Below are positions 35,871-47,500 of a DNA stretch of 64,000 nucleotides, piece by piece. The position numbers and the translations under genes are program-made. The stretch is from Parabacteroides hominis. Lineage in GTDB: Bacteria; Bacteroidota; Bacteroidia; Bacteroidales; Tannerellaceae. Position 1 is the first letter of the stretch. Each line of letters opens with the position of its first letter. Where the stretch lies: assembly GCF_014287585.1 (NCBI RefSeq), contig NZ_JACOOJ010000019.1, positions 1-64,000 of the forward strand. The letters are read 5' to 3'. The notes under the pieces are model-generated. The model was not told where the DNA came from. It did no database searches and saw nothing but the letters and a program-made list of their open reading frames with translations.

Positions 35871-37490
35871 ATGAGAAAAATCTTTCTTTACTTCAGCCTC
35901 CTTCTCTTCATGCAAACTGTCTTTGCCGCCGACAGCTTGTTCGTCAGAAAGCCGCAGATCCCGATACTGATCGACCGGACAGACAATATCTTAGTGGAAA
36001 TGCGTATACAGGCACACAAAGGAGATGTACTCAACAAGCTTTCCCTGCAATTCAAAGAGGGGATCGACTTAAACGGCATAAAGGCTTTACGCTTTTTCTA
36101 TAGCGGAACGGAAGCGACTTCCCGGCAGGGAAAGCATTACCGCCCGGTTTCCTATATATCCAGCCATGCGGAAGGCAAGACTAAGGCTGCCAATCCCTCC
36201 TACTCCGTTAAACAGAGCGAGGTGACGGATATCACCAATGTCGTGATCTTCACCAGCAGCCAGCCGATGGTGGAAGGAGTCAACTATTACTGGATCAGCA
36301 TCGAGATGAAACCGGAGGCTTCCCTGTTGACCACCTTTACCGTTCAGATGCCGATGGCGGAGGTAAACAACATGCCGGCAACAATCGTGTGGGACGGCAA
36401 ATCGGATGTCCGCCGCATGGGAATCGGTGTCCGCCATGCCGGTGACGACGGGGCTTCGGCTTTCCGTATTCCGGGGCTGGTGACGACCAATAACGGGACA
36501 CTCTTGGGCGTGTACGATATCCGCTACAACAGCAGCGTGGACCTACAGGAAATGGTCGATATAGGAGTAAGCCGCAGCACCGACAAGGGACAGACCTGGG
36601 AGCCGATGCGCGTAGCGATGACGTTCGGCGAAACGGGTGGCCTGCCTCACGCACAGAATGGCGTGGGCGACCCGTCTATCCTGGTGGATGAAAAGACAAA
36701 TACGATCTGGATCGTGGCCGCCTGGACGCACGGGATGGGGAACGGACGTGCCTGGTGGAATTCCATGCCGGGCATGTCGGCCGACAGCACCGCCCAGCTG
36801 ATGCTTGTCAAAAGCGAAGACGACGGCAAGACCTGGAGCCGGCCGATCAATATCACTCCGCAGGTGAAAGATCCTTCCTGGTACTTCCTGTTGCAGGGAC
36901 CGGGCCGGGGTATCACGATGAAAGACGGGACACTGGTTTTCCCGATCCAGTTCATCGATTCCACCCGCATACCGAATGCCGGCATCATGTACAGCAAAGA
37001 CCGGGGAACCACCTGGCATCTGCATAACCTGGCACGTACGAACACGACCGAGGCGCAGGTAGCCGAAGTCGAACCGGGTGTCCTGATGCTGAACATGCGT
37101 GACAACCGGGGAGGCAGCCGTGCCGTGGCCACCACCCGCGACTTAGGCAAGACCTGGTACGAACATCCGTCCAGCCGCAGCGCCCTGCAGGAACCGGTTT
37201 GTATGGCAAGCCTCATCCACGTGGATGCCAAAGACAACATCACGGGAAAAGACCTGCTGATCTTCTCCAATCCGAACACGACGAAAGGACGCAACCATAT
37301 CACCATAAAGGTAAGTACGGACGGAGGCATGACCTGGCCGCTCTCCAACCAGGTGACACTGGACGAAGACGAAGGTTGGGGCTATTCCTGCCTGTCCATG
37401 ATCGACAAGGAGACGGTCGGCATCTTCTATGAATCGAGCGTCGCTCATATGACTTTCCAGGCTGTCAAATTAACAGATCTGGTCAAATAG
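35871..37490 (+). CDS. nanH: Secreted exo-alpha-sialidase (GH33)
   Basis: 539 residues with signal peptide (1-19). An N-terminal beta-sandwich (about 25-165, CBM-like) precedes the six-bladed sialidase domain. The F-R-I-P motif (198-201) supplies the first of the arginine triad. Five Asp-box repeats of the form S-x-D-x-G-x-T-W are visible, near residues 235, 315, 375, 420 and 480. The Y-E nucleophile pair lies near the C-terminus in I-F-Y-E-S-S. It removes terminal sialic acid from host mucin and glycans. It follows nanT by 36 bases. Confidence 0.95.
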   Translation: MRKIFLYFSLLLFMQTVFAADSLFVRKPQIPILIDRTDNILVEMRIQAHKGDVLNKLSLQFKEGIDLNGIKALRFFYSGTEATSRQGKHYRPVSYISSHAEGKTKAANPSYSVKQSEVTDITNVVIFTSSQPMVEGVNYYWISIEMKPEASLLTTFTVQMPMAEVNNMPATIVWDGKSDVRRMGIGVRHAGDDGASAFRIPGLVTTNNGTLLGVYDIRYNSSVDLQEMVDIGVSRSTDKGQTWEPMRVAMTFGETGGLPHAQNGVGDPSILVDEKTNTIWIVAAWTHGMGNGRAWWNSMPGMSADSTAQLMLVKSEDDGKTWSRPINITPQVKDPSWYFLLQGPGRGITMKDGTLVFPIQFIDSTRIPNAGIMYSKDRGTTWHLHNLARTNTTEAQVAEVEPGVLMLNMRDNRGGSRAVATTRDLGKTWYEHPSSRSALQEPVCMASLIHVDAKDNITGKDLLIFSNPNTTKGRNHITIKVSTDGGMTWPLSNQVTLDEDEGWGYSCLSMIDKETVGIFYESSVAHMTFQAVKLTDLVK

Positions 37491-37537
37491 CCGGATGTTC
37501 ATATTTGTCACATATTCCGATAAGAAACGATAAGCAA

Positions 37538-40129
37538 ATGAAAAAGTTCCTGTTCTGTTTATTCATCGTATTGAGTGCCGCGGTTCATGCACAAAAGATC
37601 AAGGTTACCTGCGTAGACAACGGGAACTTGCAAATGCCTGTCACCTATTCGGACAATATGGTACTCCAACGGGAGAAACCGCTCAGGATAGCCGGGACAG
37701 CCAATGCCGGGGAAAAAGTGACGGTCGGCATTGCCGGACAGAAGGGCGAAGCGGTAACGGCTCCGGACGGGAAATGGTCGGTCACCCTGCCGCCGATGAA
37801 GGCAGGAGGACCGTACACGTTGAGCATCTCAGCCGCATCCGGAAGACTGGATTATACTAATGTCCTGATCGGCGAAGTATGGCTTTGTTCCGGCCAGTCG
37901 AATATGGCGTTCCAGGTCAGCAGCGCCGTCGACAGCCAGCGGAAGGCTTTTCTGGAATTTGCCGCCCGGAAACCGCAAATCCGCCTCTTCGACATGAAGC
38001 CTCGGTGGACGACAAATGCGGTGGAATGGGACATTTCGACACTGGACTCCCTCAACAGGCTTCAATATTACCGGGATACCGAATGGAAGGAATGCGACGA
38101 AGAGACGGCGAATCGTTTCTCTGCCGTAGCCTTTGCGTTCGGGCAGATGTTGTCAGACAGCTTGCAGGTTCCGGTCGGACTTATCCTGAACGCCATAGGC
38201 GGTTCGCCGGCGGAGGCCTGGATAGACCGCAAAACCCTGGAATTTGAGTTCCCGGACATCCTCTACGACTGGAAACAGAATGATCTCATTCAAGCCTGGG
38301 CACGGGAACGCGCCGCCCTCAACATCCGAAAATCGGCGAACAAGCAGCAACGGCATCCTTACGAGCCTTGCTACTTATACGAGTCCGGCATTCAGCCGCT
38401 CGAAAAATTCCCGATACGGGGGATCATCTGGTATCAGGGAGAATCGAACGCCCACAATGTGGAAGCGCATGAGAAATTGTTCCATCTTCTGACAAAAAAC
38501 TGGCGGGAGAACTGGGCGGAAGAATTGCCTTTCTATTATGTGCAACTATCCAGCATCGACCGTCCCAGTTGGCCCTGGTTCCGGGACAGCCAGCGACGGA
38601 TGCTTCAATCGATCCCCAACAGCGGCATGGCGGTCAGCAGCGATCACGGCGATTCCTTAGATGTCCACCCGCGCCACAAACGGGAGATAGGGGAACGCCT
38701 CGCTCACTGGGCGCTCAATAAGACGTACGGGCACGATATCCTTCCTTCCGGCCCGCTCTACCGCTCGGCGACATTCAAGGACGGTGCTGCCTATGTCACA
38801 TTCGATTACGGAAAAGGTATGCACAGTTCCGACGGCGGCCGGCTGCGCACTTTCGAGATAGCCGGGCACGATGGTTTATTCGTCCCCGCAGAGGCACAAA
38901 TCATCGATGGAAAGACCGTAAAAGTATGGAGCGGTCAAATCCGTAATCCGAAATTCGTCCGTTACGGCTGGCAACCTTTCACCCGTGCCAATTTAGTGAA
39001 CGAAGCGGAGCTTCCGGCTTCGACATTCCGTTCGGAAGCTGCTCCGGTCAGTTGGTTCCGGTTGCCCGATCTGCCCGGCCCGGATGGCAAGCCGGCTCTC
39101 GGAATCTCCGCTCCGTTCACCGGTGTCAGCAACGGGCAGTTGATCGTGGCCGGAGGGTGTAACTTTCCTGGCAAACCAGCGTCCGAAGGGGGTACAAAAG
39201 AATACTACAGCGATATATACGCATTAGATATGACCGCCCGATCTCCCGCCGGATGGAGAAAGATCGGCAGATTGCCGTTGCCGCTTGCCTACGGGGCATC
39301 GGCCACAACACCCGAAGGGCTCGTATGGATCGGGGGAAATAACCGGGAAGGTGCTTCCGGGCAGGTCTTTTTCCTGAATTGGGACAGGAAAAAGCAGCGA
39401 CTGCATATCTCTGAGCTGCCGTCACTCCCCATGCCGATGGATAATCTCTCGGCCACCTATGCCGACGGTTACCTGTATGTCGCCGGGGGAAATAAGCATC
39501 CGGACTGTTCAAACTCGCTCTTCTCATTACAGCTAACGCCATCGCCTCAAAAGGAATGGGTACGGCTTCCGGACTTTCCCGGACCTGCCCGCGTACAGCC
39601 CGTCCTGGCAGCCCAGCAATCCGGGGACGGCGTGCGACTTTATCTGGCAGGCGGTTTCCAGCCGGCATCCGCCCATCAGGAAGCCATTGTCTGCACTGAC
39701 ATACTTTCTTATCATCCGGAGACAAAACAGTGGAGAAACGAAGGACTCTTGCCTTCTTTAGCAGACGGTTCCTATCGTACCATTACGGGAGGCTGTGCCG
39801 TCGCGTCGGGCGACAGTTCCATCCTGCTGACAGGAGGCGTGAACTACGACCGTTTCCGTGACGCTCTTAACCACCCTCAACCAGATTATCTGCTACATCC
39901 TGCCGGCTGGTATAAGTTCAATACCTCCCTGCTACAATACAATACTTTCACAAAACACTGGACCCACTTAGGCGACTACGAAGAACTGGCACGTGCCGGC
40001 GCCGGCATCGCAAACAATGCCAACACGGTAATCATAATTGGCGGAGAGCTAAAGCCGGGTATCCGCACGCCGGAAGTCAATGCTTTTGAACTTATGCTTC
40101 CTCCGAAAATATCCGGCCACTCAAAATAA
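37538..40129 (+). CDS. Fused sialate O-acetylesterase and Kelch-type mutarotase
   Basis: 863 residues from the ATG at 37538, where the signal peptide (M-K-K-F-L...V-H-A-Q) begins. The N-terminal 480 residues are an SGNH/GDSL esterase: nucleophile S118 in C-S-G-Q-S-N-M, W-Y-Q-G-E-S-N block, and the D-x-H-P-R-H catalytic pair. From about 490 on there are Kelch repeats (A-G-G, N-x-L-W/Y-x-A-G-G-N) as in the cyclically permuted mutarotase family, whose E. coli member NanM opens alpha-Neu5Ac to the beta anomer. One polypeptide would thus remove 9-O-acetyl groups and speed anomer exchange after sialidase action. Family names are established; the coupled action is inferred. Confidence 0.88.
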   Translation: MKKFLFCLFIVLSAAVHAQKIKVTCVDNGNLQMPVTYSDNMVLQREKPLRIAGTANAGEKVTVGIAGQKGEAVTAPDGKWSVTLPPMKAGGPYTLSISAASGRLDYTNVLIGEVWLCSGQSNMAFQVSSAVDSQRKAFLEFAARKPQIRLFDMKPRWTTNAVEWDISTLDSLNRLQYYRDTEWKECDEETANRFSAVAFAFGQMLSDSLQVPVGLILNAIGGSPAEAWIDRKTLEFEFPDILYDWKQNDLIQAWARERAALNIRKSANKQQRHPYEPCYLYESGIQPLEKFPIRGIIWYQGESNAHNVEAHEKLFHLLTKNWRENWAEELPFYYVQLSSIDRPSWPWFRDSQRRMLQSIPNSGMAVSSDHGDSLDVHPRHKREIGERLAHWALNKTYGHDILPSGPLYRSATFKDGAAYVTFDYGKGMHSSDGGRLRTFEIAGHDGLFVPAEAQIIDGKTVKVWSGQIRNPKFVRYGWQPFTRANLVNEAELPASTFRSEAAPVSWFRLPDLPGPDGKPALGISAPFTGVSNGQLIVAGGCNFPGKPASEGGTKEYYSDIYALDMTARSPAGWRKIGRLPLPLAYGASATTPEGLVWIGGNNREGASGQVFFLNWDRKKQRLHISELPSLPMPMDNLSATYADGYLYVAGGNKHPDCSNSLFSLQLTPSPQKEWVRLPDFPGPARVQPVLAAQQSGDGVRLYLAGGFQPASAHQEAIVCTDILSYHPETKQWRNEGLLPSLADGSYRTITGGCAVASGDSSILLTGGVNYDRFRDALNHPQPDYLLHPAGWYKFNTSLLQYNTFTKHWTHLGDYEELARAGAGIANNANTVIIIGGELKPGIRTPEVNAFELMLPPKISGHSK

Positions 40130-40163
40130 CAATCAAGAATGATTTATTTGTCATATCTTTCTA

Positions 40164-40171
40164 TAACTTTG
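40164..40171 (+). promoter_or_regulatory. -7 element of the hybrid two-component system gene
   Basis: TAACTTTG (TAnnTTTG), 38 bases before the ATG at 40210. It separates this gene from the nan operon upstream. Confidence 0.45.
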
Positions 40172-40209
40172 TGTCACTATCGGTTGAATCAAAGTAATAC
40201 TATTTTGCT

Positions 40210-43200
40210 ATGTCCAGAAAAATCATATTTCTTCTCTCTTTTGCTATCATAACATTGGCACATTTGTCCGCATCAGGCAGCCATCTTAATAAAATAGAAT
40301 CAAACTACAAAATCAGGCGGATATCCCCCGACGGAGGGCTAAGCATAAACGGGCAACGCGATGTCCGGCAAGATAAATGGGGATTTATCTGGGTGACGAC
40401 CGTCAACAATCTATATCGGTTCGACGGATATACCTTTAAGCCTTATACGGAAAAAATCAATAAAACGATTCCCTTCGCCTCACTGACTTTCGAAAGATTG
40501 GAGATCGACAAGGAAGGCGATCTTTACGTGACAACCAGCAACGGACTACTCAAATACAATTCACTGACCGATAATTTCGACCGTTTGCAACCAGGAAGAT
40601 GTTCATTAATCAAAGAGGATATGAAAGGAAGGTTATGGATATCCAATCCTTCCTCCGTCGGTTTGTTTGACCGGGAAACCTTCCGGTTTACGGCTATAAA
40701 ATCGGAAACGAGCGACATACCCGACGTTTCGGGCATTTGTACCCAGCATAATAAGATTTATATCGGGACGGCGACAGGAAAAATCTACTTATATGACGAA
40801 ACGGGAAACAGGTTCCAGAAGGTTCTTCATATTCCCGAATATAATATTGCCGACATCATCCAAGCAGATTCCTTACTCTATGTCCTGACCGAGAGTAAAG
40901 GCCTGGTCGTTATTCCGACCGACAGCTATCAGCCAATCAAACAATATGATTTCTTTTATCCGGCAGGAGACACGAGAGTTTCCGCCAGAGCTCTATTCAT
41001 TGACAAATTTAACCATATATGGATTACAGGACAACGGGGTATATATATCCTGAACCCGGAAACCGACGAATTCACTCACTATTCATATGAGAAAACTGAT
41101 CCTTACGGATTACCCAGCAATTCTATTTGGAGAATCGCTGAAGATACACAAGGATGCCTATGGTTCGGAACCTATTCGGGAGGTCTTTGCTTCATTAACC
41201 TTGACGAACAGAAAAGTTTGAAATCATTTAACGGGAGAACGGACGATTTAAGCTATTCGGTCGTCAGCAGTTTTGCCGAAGATGAAAAATCTTTATGGAT
41301 CGGGACGGAAGGCGGAGGACTTAACCGGTATGATAAACAGGCCGGAACCTTTACTCACTTCAAATATAATCCTACTAAAAACAGCCTTTCCTACGATAAT
41401 ATCCAAAGCCTTTTATACACCGATAACAAATTGTGGATAGGCATGTCACGCGGAGGTTTGGATTGCCTCGATACACGGAGCGAACACTTTACCCATTATA
41501 CACTCAACAACAACATGCTGATAAACGACCATGTTGAAAGAATTGTAGCCGAAGCCGATTCCGGGCTTTGGATAAAATATCTGATGAACCGGAACTTCCT
41601 GACCTATTTATCAATCAAGGATAATACAACGGAACATATTAATTTCCTGGCCCCTCCAATTCAATCGAATGGAAATATCAGCGATATCAGAAGGGGAAAT
41701 GGCGATACCCTCTGGATCGCTTCCGCCTATCAGCTGTTAACCATGAATGTGCGGACCCGCCATGTACAAGTGGCAGATTACAGGCATTCGGATATCAAGG
41801 ACCCACAAGGCATGAATATCCAAACAATCTACGTAGACAACGACAAGCAGTCCATATGGATAGGGACACACGGAAACGGCTTGCTTATTTACGACATCCC
41901 GAACCGGAGCTTGTCTTTAAAAGCTGATTTATCAAAATATAAAGTCCACTCCATTTATAGTATCAATAAAGATAACAAAGGGAACATATGGTTGGGGACC
42001 GATAACGGCTTATTCCGTATGGACATCGAAACCGACAGGCTACAACAGTTCAATAAAGCCGACGGGGCACAGGGACAAACTTATTATCCTTTCTCCACAT
42101 TCAAATCAACCAATGGGGAGTTATATTTCGGAGGGAATGAAGGGTTCTCCATTATTGCCCCGTCCAAAATCTCTTATAACAACTATAAGCCGGCCGTAAT
42201 CCTTTCCGATTTTTTACTCGATAACATTCCCGTCATTCCCAACACCAAGAATTCGCCTCTGAAATCTTCTATCTTTCAAACAAAAGAACTGGTGCTCGAT
42301 TACAACCAGAATAATTTCTCTTTCGAATTTACATCTACGAACTATCTGAATCCGGATAAAAACCGTTTTCGATACCGCCTACAGAAATATGATGACAAAT
42401 GGATCGAAACAGATGCAAGCCATCGATCTGTTTCCTATTCCAAAGTACCAAAAGGTACATACAATTTTGAAATCATGACCGCCAACAATGACGGTGTATG
42501 GGGTGAACTGACTACCCTCAAAATCATTATCAAACCGGCCCCTTGGTTAAGCAACTGGGCAATTGCCTCATATATTCTTTTAGTTTCCATCATTCTCTAC
42601 GCACTCATCCGTTACTACAATTACCAGCGCAAGCTTAAAATGCACTACTACCTGGAAGAACGAGAGCGGGAACAAAAAGAAGAATACCACCAGGCACAAT
42701 TGACATTTTTCACAAATGTCTCACACGATTTCCGGACGCCGCTTTCGCTTATCCTCGCGGCACTGGAGCCTATCAAAGCCGGGAACCTCGCCGGGAAATA
42801 CATATCGATCCTTGAAAACAATGCAAAGCGATTATTAGCTCTGGTAAACGAAGTAATGGATTTCCGTTCTTTGCAAAACAATAAGATCAAACTCAATATA
42901 CAAATCGATAATTGGAATCGGTTTGTATCGGAGAATTGCTCCGATTTCTCAGAATCGGCAGAACAGAAAAGAATACGGTATACGGTAGAACAAGACCCGT
43001 CTATTGCAGCAGACTGTTATTTTGATAAGAAAGTAATGGAGAAAATACTTCTGAATCTGCTCAACAACGCATTCAAATATACCCCGGAAGGAGGAAACAT
43101 AAAAGTCTCTACCCTATCGAACATCAGGAATTTCACAAGCATGCATGCGAATAAGATCATTATCCAACCGGGAGATGAAACTCAAAATCTTTTCGGATTG

Positions 43201-44331
43201 GTCATAAGTGACAGCGGAGTCGGAATTTCAGAAGCCTCTATCGGACATATATTCGAACGTTATTACAGGGTCAGTGAATCGAGCGGGACACAGCATTTAG
43301 GATCAGGTATCGGGCTGGCATTAGTCAAAAGCCTGGTTAAACTGCACAAAGGATATATTGCCGTCTACAGTGAAAGAGATTTAGGTTCCGATATCGTGAT
43401 CGGTTTTCCTGTCGACGTGTCTGTTTATGAAGCAGATGACTTTCATAATAACGAAGCCGACTCCCATAATCCGGAGAATAAGTTCGACACCGGTTCCGGG
43501 TTTATGGATCATGAGACAAGTCCGGTTGCCACCCCTTTACCGGATTCAAAGAAAAAGAACATTCTCTTTGTGGAAGACAATAATGATCTGAGAGAATTAT
43601 TAGCAGAGACTCTCCGGGAATACTATAACGTTGAAGAAGTAGCAAATGGCCGGGAAGCTTTAGAACAGCTTGCAAACAAGAACATCGATCTCGTCCTGAC
43701 AGACATTATGATGCCAGGAATCAATGGCATCGAATTAAGTAAAAAAATCAAAGAGAATATTGACAGTTCCCACATACCGGTTGTCATATTAACCGCTAAA
43801 ACAGGTGATGAGAATCAAATAGAAGGGCTCTACTCCGGGGCCGACATCTATCTGAAAAAACCGGTTAACAAACAAATCCTGTTGCTAAGCCTATCCAATC
43901 TTTTCAAGCAACAGGCAAGAATAAGGGAATATTATGCCAAACACTATTTTGCGCAAACAGACAATACCGACACGTCCATAAATAAAAGAGATGCCGAGTT
44001 TATGAAACAACTGACAGAAGTTATTGAAAAGAACCTGTCCAATACTGATATCGACGTTTTACAGATCGCGTCCACCCTGGCAATGAGCCGACGTACGCTT
44101 TATGGCAAAGTAAAAGCCCTGACCGGGCAATCGGTTGTCGAATTTATTCGTAATTACAGGCTAAGAAAGGCCGCCCAAATATTAACGGAAGAAAATATCT
44201 CTATCAGTATGGTTATGGATCGGGTAGGGATAGACAATGCCTCTTATTTTTCACGGATATTTAAAAAAGAATTCGGAGAATCTCCGTCTGAATTTGTCTC
44301 CCGGCATCATAAAGAACCTAATGGAGGATAG
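40210..44331 (+). CDS. Hybrid two-component system regulator (HTCS)
   Basis: 1373 residues. After a signal peptide come two seven-bladed Reg_prop beta-propellers (about 30-690), a Y_Y_Y domain (about 700-775), one membrane helix (about 778-800), HisKA with H839 in V-S-H-D-F-R-T-P, HATPase (N-L-L-N-N-A-F-K-Y, D-S-G-V-G-I, G-S-G-I-G-L), a receiver with phospho-acceptor D1165 in L-T-D-I-M-M-P-G, and an AraC-type HTH at the C-terminus. HTCS proteins bind a glycan fragment in the periplasm and activate the neighbouring susC/susD genes, here the pair that starts 261 bases downstream. Confidence 0.96.
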   Translation: MSRKIIFLLSFAIITLAHLSASGSHLNKIESNYKIRRISPDGGLSINGQRDVRQDKWGFIWVTTVNNLYRFDGYTFKPYTEKINKTIPFASLTFERLEIDKEGDLYVTTSNGLLKYNSLTDNFDRLQPGRCSLIKEDMKGRLWISNPSSVGLFDRETFRFTAIKSETSDIPDVSGICTQHNKIYIGTATGKIYLYDETGNRFQKVLHIPEYNIADIIQADSLLYVLTESKGLVVIPTDSYQPIKQYDFFYPAGDTRVSARALFIDKFNHIWITGQRGIYILNPETDEFTHYSYEKTDPYGLPSNSIWRIAEDTQGCLWFGTYSGGLCFINLDEQKSLKSFNGRTDDLSYSVVSSFAEDEKSLWIGTEGGGLNRYDKQAGTFTHFKYNPTKNSLSYDNIQSLLYTDNKLWIGMSRGGLDCLDTRSEHFTHYTLNNNMLINDHVERIVAEADSGLWIKYLMNRNFLTYLSIKDNTTEHINFLAPPIQSNGNISDIRRGNGDTLWIASAYQLLTMNVRTRHVQVADYRHSDIKDPQGMNIQTIYVDNDKQSIWIGTHGNGLLIYDIPNRSLSLKADLSKYKVHSIYSINKDNKGNIWLGTDNGLFRMDIETDRLQQFNKADGAQGQTYYPFSTFKSTNGELYFGGNEGFSIIAPSKISYNNYKPAVILSDFLLDNIPVIPNTKNSPLKSSIFQTKELVLDYNQNNFSFEFTSTNYLNPDKNRFRYRLQKYDDKWIETDASHRSVSYSKVPKGTYNFEIMTANNDGVWGELTTLKIIIKPAPWLSNWAIASYILLVSIILYALIRYYNYQRKLKMHYYLEEREREQKEEYHQAQLTFFTNVSHDFRTPLSLILAALEPIKAGNLAGKYISILENNAKRLLALVNEVMDFRSLQNNKIKLNIQIDNWNRFVSENCSDFSESAEQKRIRYTVEQDPSIAADCYFDKKVMEKILLNLLNNAFKYTPEGGNIKVSTLSNIRNFTSMHANKIIIQPGDETQNLFGLVISDSGVGISEASIGHIFERYYRVSESSGTQHLGSGIGLALVKSLVKLHKGYIAVYSERDLGSDIVIGFPVDVSVYEADDFHNNEADSHNPENKFDTGSGFMDHETSPVATPLPDSKKKNILFVEDNNDLRELLAETLREYYNVEEVANGREALEQLANKNIDLVLTDIMMPGINGIELSKKIKENIDSSHIPVVILTAKTGDENQIEGLYSGADIYLKKPVNKQILLLSLSNLFKQQARIREYYAKHYFAQTDNTDTSINKRDAEFMKQLTEVIEKNLSNTDIDVLQIASTLAMSRRTLYGKVKALTGQSVVEFIRNYRLRKAAQILTEENISISMVMDRVGIDNASYFSRIFKKEFGESPSEFVSRHHKEPNGG

Positions 44332-44592
44332 TAGACAAGAGGATGCATGCTTTTCGAGAAAGGGGTACGCCCTCTTTTTACAAGGCCCCCGTTATTCCAA
44401 GAAAAATAGTTTCTACTTTTTCCCGTGAGCATTTTAATTGTACAAATCGGCATTTTAAGCCCAAGACAGAACAACATGCGAAAAAGTGTTAGTTAACGGC
44501 CGTTTTATTCTACCACCATCCTGATCTTATCAATAATTTTAGGCTCGACAAAGGAGACAATCAAACATTGTTAAACTTAAAATTAGCATTAT

Positions 44593-47500
44593 ATGAAAAA
44601 GATCATTGAATCATTTCGGCAAGTTGGCATCATACTTGCTTTTTTGTTGAGCACGACTATTATGTTTGCTCAACAGAAAGTGACAGGAGTCGTAAAAAGC
44701 GCATACAATGAACCGCTAATCGGTGTAAATGTAGTTGTAAAAGGAAGTACGCAAGGTACTGTCACAGATTTGGAGGGTCGTTATTCCATCGATGCACCCG
44801 ACAGTAAATCGATATTAGAATTTACCTACATCGGTTTCGTACCACAGCAGGTCGCCGTAGGAAGCAAATCGACCATTGACATTACGCTTATAGAAGATTC
44901 CAAAGCTCTTGAAGAGGTCGTCGTCGTAGGTTACGGTACGGTTAAGAAAAGCGACTTGACTGGCGCCGTATCATCGATCAAATCGGAAGAATTGCAAAAG
45001 TTGCCGATGACCTCCTTAGACCAGGGTATCCAGGGAAGAGCTGCCGGTGTGCAGGTCACCAATACATCCGGTGCTCCGGGAGGCCAGGTCTCCATCCGTG
45101 TACGAGGCGGAAATTCTCTTTCCAGCAGTAACGAGCCCTTATATGTAATCGACGGATTCCCCGTCGGGGCAGGAGCGATGGCAGAAGGGAACCAGAACGG
45201 TGCAATCGCCAACAACGGAATGGTAACGATCAATCCGAATGATATCGAATCCATTGAAATATTGAAAGATGCGTCATCCGCTGCCATCTATGGTTCCCGT
45301 GGAGCAAACGGAGTCGTCCTGATCACCACCAAACGAGGGAAAACAGGAAAAACCAAAGTAACGTATGACGGTTATTTCGGAGTCCAGAACATTGCCAATA
45401 AAATGGAGATGATGAATGGCGAAGAATTTGCCACCATGTCTAATATTGCAGCCGAAAACGGAGGCGTTGCTCCTATTTACGGAGGAGCAAACGAGAAATG
45501 GAAAGAACCCTCTTACTACCGGAATAACAGTACGGATTGGCAAGACTTGATTTTCCGTACAGCTCTCATGCACAATCACCAGATAAGCCTGAGTGGAGGA
45601 TCCGAAAACAATCAATATGCCGTCACCGGAAACTTCTTCGATCAGGACGGTATTGTGATCAACTCAGATCTGAAACGTGCATCCCTGAGAGCCAATGTCG
45701 ATTCTAAAATCTCGAACTGGATCAACGTACAGACATCGCTGACTGCGAGCCGGACCTTTTCGAATGTGGCCTTTTCCGAGGGTGATGGTGCACAAGGGGG
45801 TGGTGTGATCAACGGAGCGTTAGCAATCCCTTCCACCATGTACGTCTATAACGAAGACGGGACATTTTCGACCATGAACCAGACTCCTTACGGAGTAACA
45901 ACAGGCAACCCTTATGCCTTGGCAGAACTGGCAAAAGACAAGTCGACTATCAATCGTGTCATCGCAAATGTCAACATCAAATTTAATCTGAATAAACTCA
46001 CGGACGGACTTGCACTCGAAATACGCGGAGGTACCGACTATTCAAATGCTTTTCGTGACTCTTATCTTCCTTCTACTGTATTTCAGGGAGAGAGTGATAA
46101 CGGCATCGCGACCAAAGGCTGGAACAGACGTTCGGTTTATCTGAACGAGAACTTGTTAACCTATCAGAAAAAATTTGGACAGCACTCCATCAACGCAGTT
46201 GCCGGCCTGACTATCCAGTATGACGAAGAAACAAAGGGAAAGACGATCGTTTCCGGCTTTGTTAACGATGTCTTGGAAGATAACAGCATGGGTTCGGCAA
46301 GCACGACCAAAGGAACCCCGACCTCGTCCAGATGGTCTTCCCAGATGGCATCCTGGCTGGGACGTATCAACTACAACTATGCAGACCGGTATTTATTGAC
46401 TTTGACTGGACGCGCCGACGGCTCCTCCAAATTCGGAGTCAATAACAAATGGGGATTCTTCCCGTCGGCAGCTTTGGCCTGGCGCGTTACGGAAGAAGCA
46501 TTCATGGAAGAGGCAGACTGGCTCAGCAACCTGAAATTACGTGCAAGTTACGGTTTAACCGGTAACCAGGGATTCGGAAGTTACTCTTCCGTCGCCAGTT
46601 TGTCGCAATATTCTTACAATCTGGGCGGTGATAAGGCAACCGGATTCGCACCAAATAAGATTCCGAATTCAAACTTGAAATGGGAAACCACCTCGAACTT
46701 AGACCTTGGTGTAGATTTCGGCTTTATGAACAACCGGTTGAATTTCAATGTCGACTATTATTATAAAAAGACGAAGGACCTTCTTTGGAACGTATCAATC
46801 CCTCTTTCTTCCGGATTCGGTTCCATCTTCAGCAACCACGGGACACTTCGTAACTGGGGTATCGAAGCCAGTGTCAGCTATGACCTGATCACCAGTAATA
46901 AACCGGGTGCTTTCACCTGGAATACCACACTTATGTATTCCATGAACCGGAACAAGGTTTTGAGTATGCCGGACGTAACACCGGGCAGACCGGACGGATA
47001 CCTCTCCGGACACCTGAGAGTAGAGGGTAGCTGGCTGGAAGAAAATTATCCGGTAGGTATATGGAAATACTATGTTTATGACGGTGTCTTTGAGAACCAG
47101 GAAATGATGGATGCCACTATCGTCAATGCTAATGGTGAAACAGTTGCCAAACATCCGAAAGCATTAACGACCGACGGTTTAGGCTCTCCTAAATTCAAGG
47201 ATCTGAACCAAGATGGCAAAATCGACCGTGAAGACTGGGCGGTTATCGGAGATCCGAATCCCGATTTCATTTTCAGTTGGACAAACAACTTCACCTACAA
47301 GAATTTCGATTTAAGTATCTTCATTAACGGAAGCATTGGAAACGACATCATGAACCTCGGACGCGGAGAGTATGCAATGGTATCTCCATTTGCTTCACAA
47401 CGCAGGGATATGCTGAACTACTGGACTCCGACCAACACACAAACGGATATTCCAGCCCCACGCCTTGCACCGCATGCCTATCTGCCGTTGTCATCTTACA

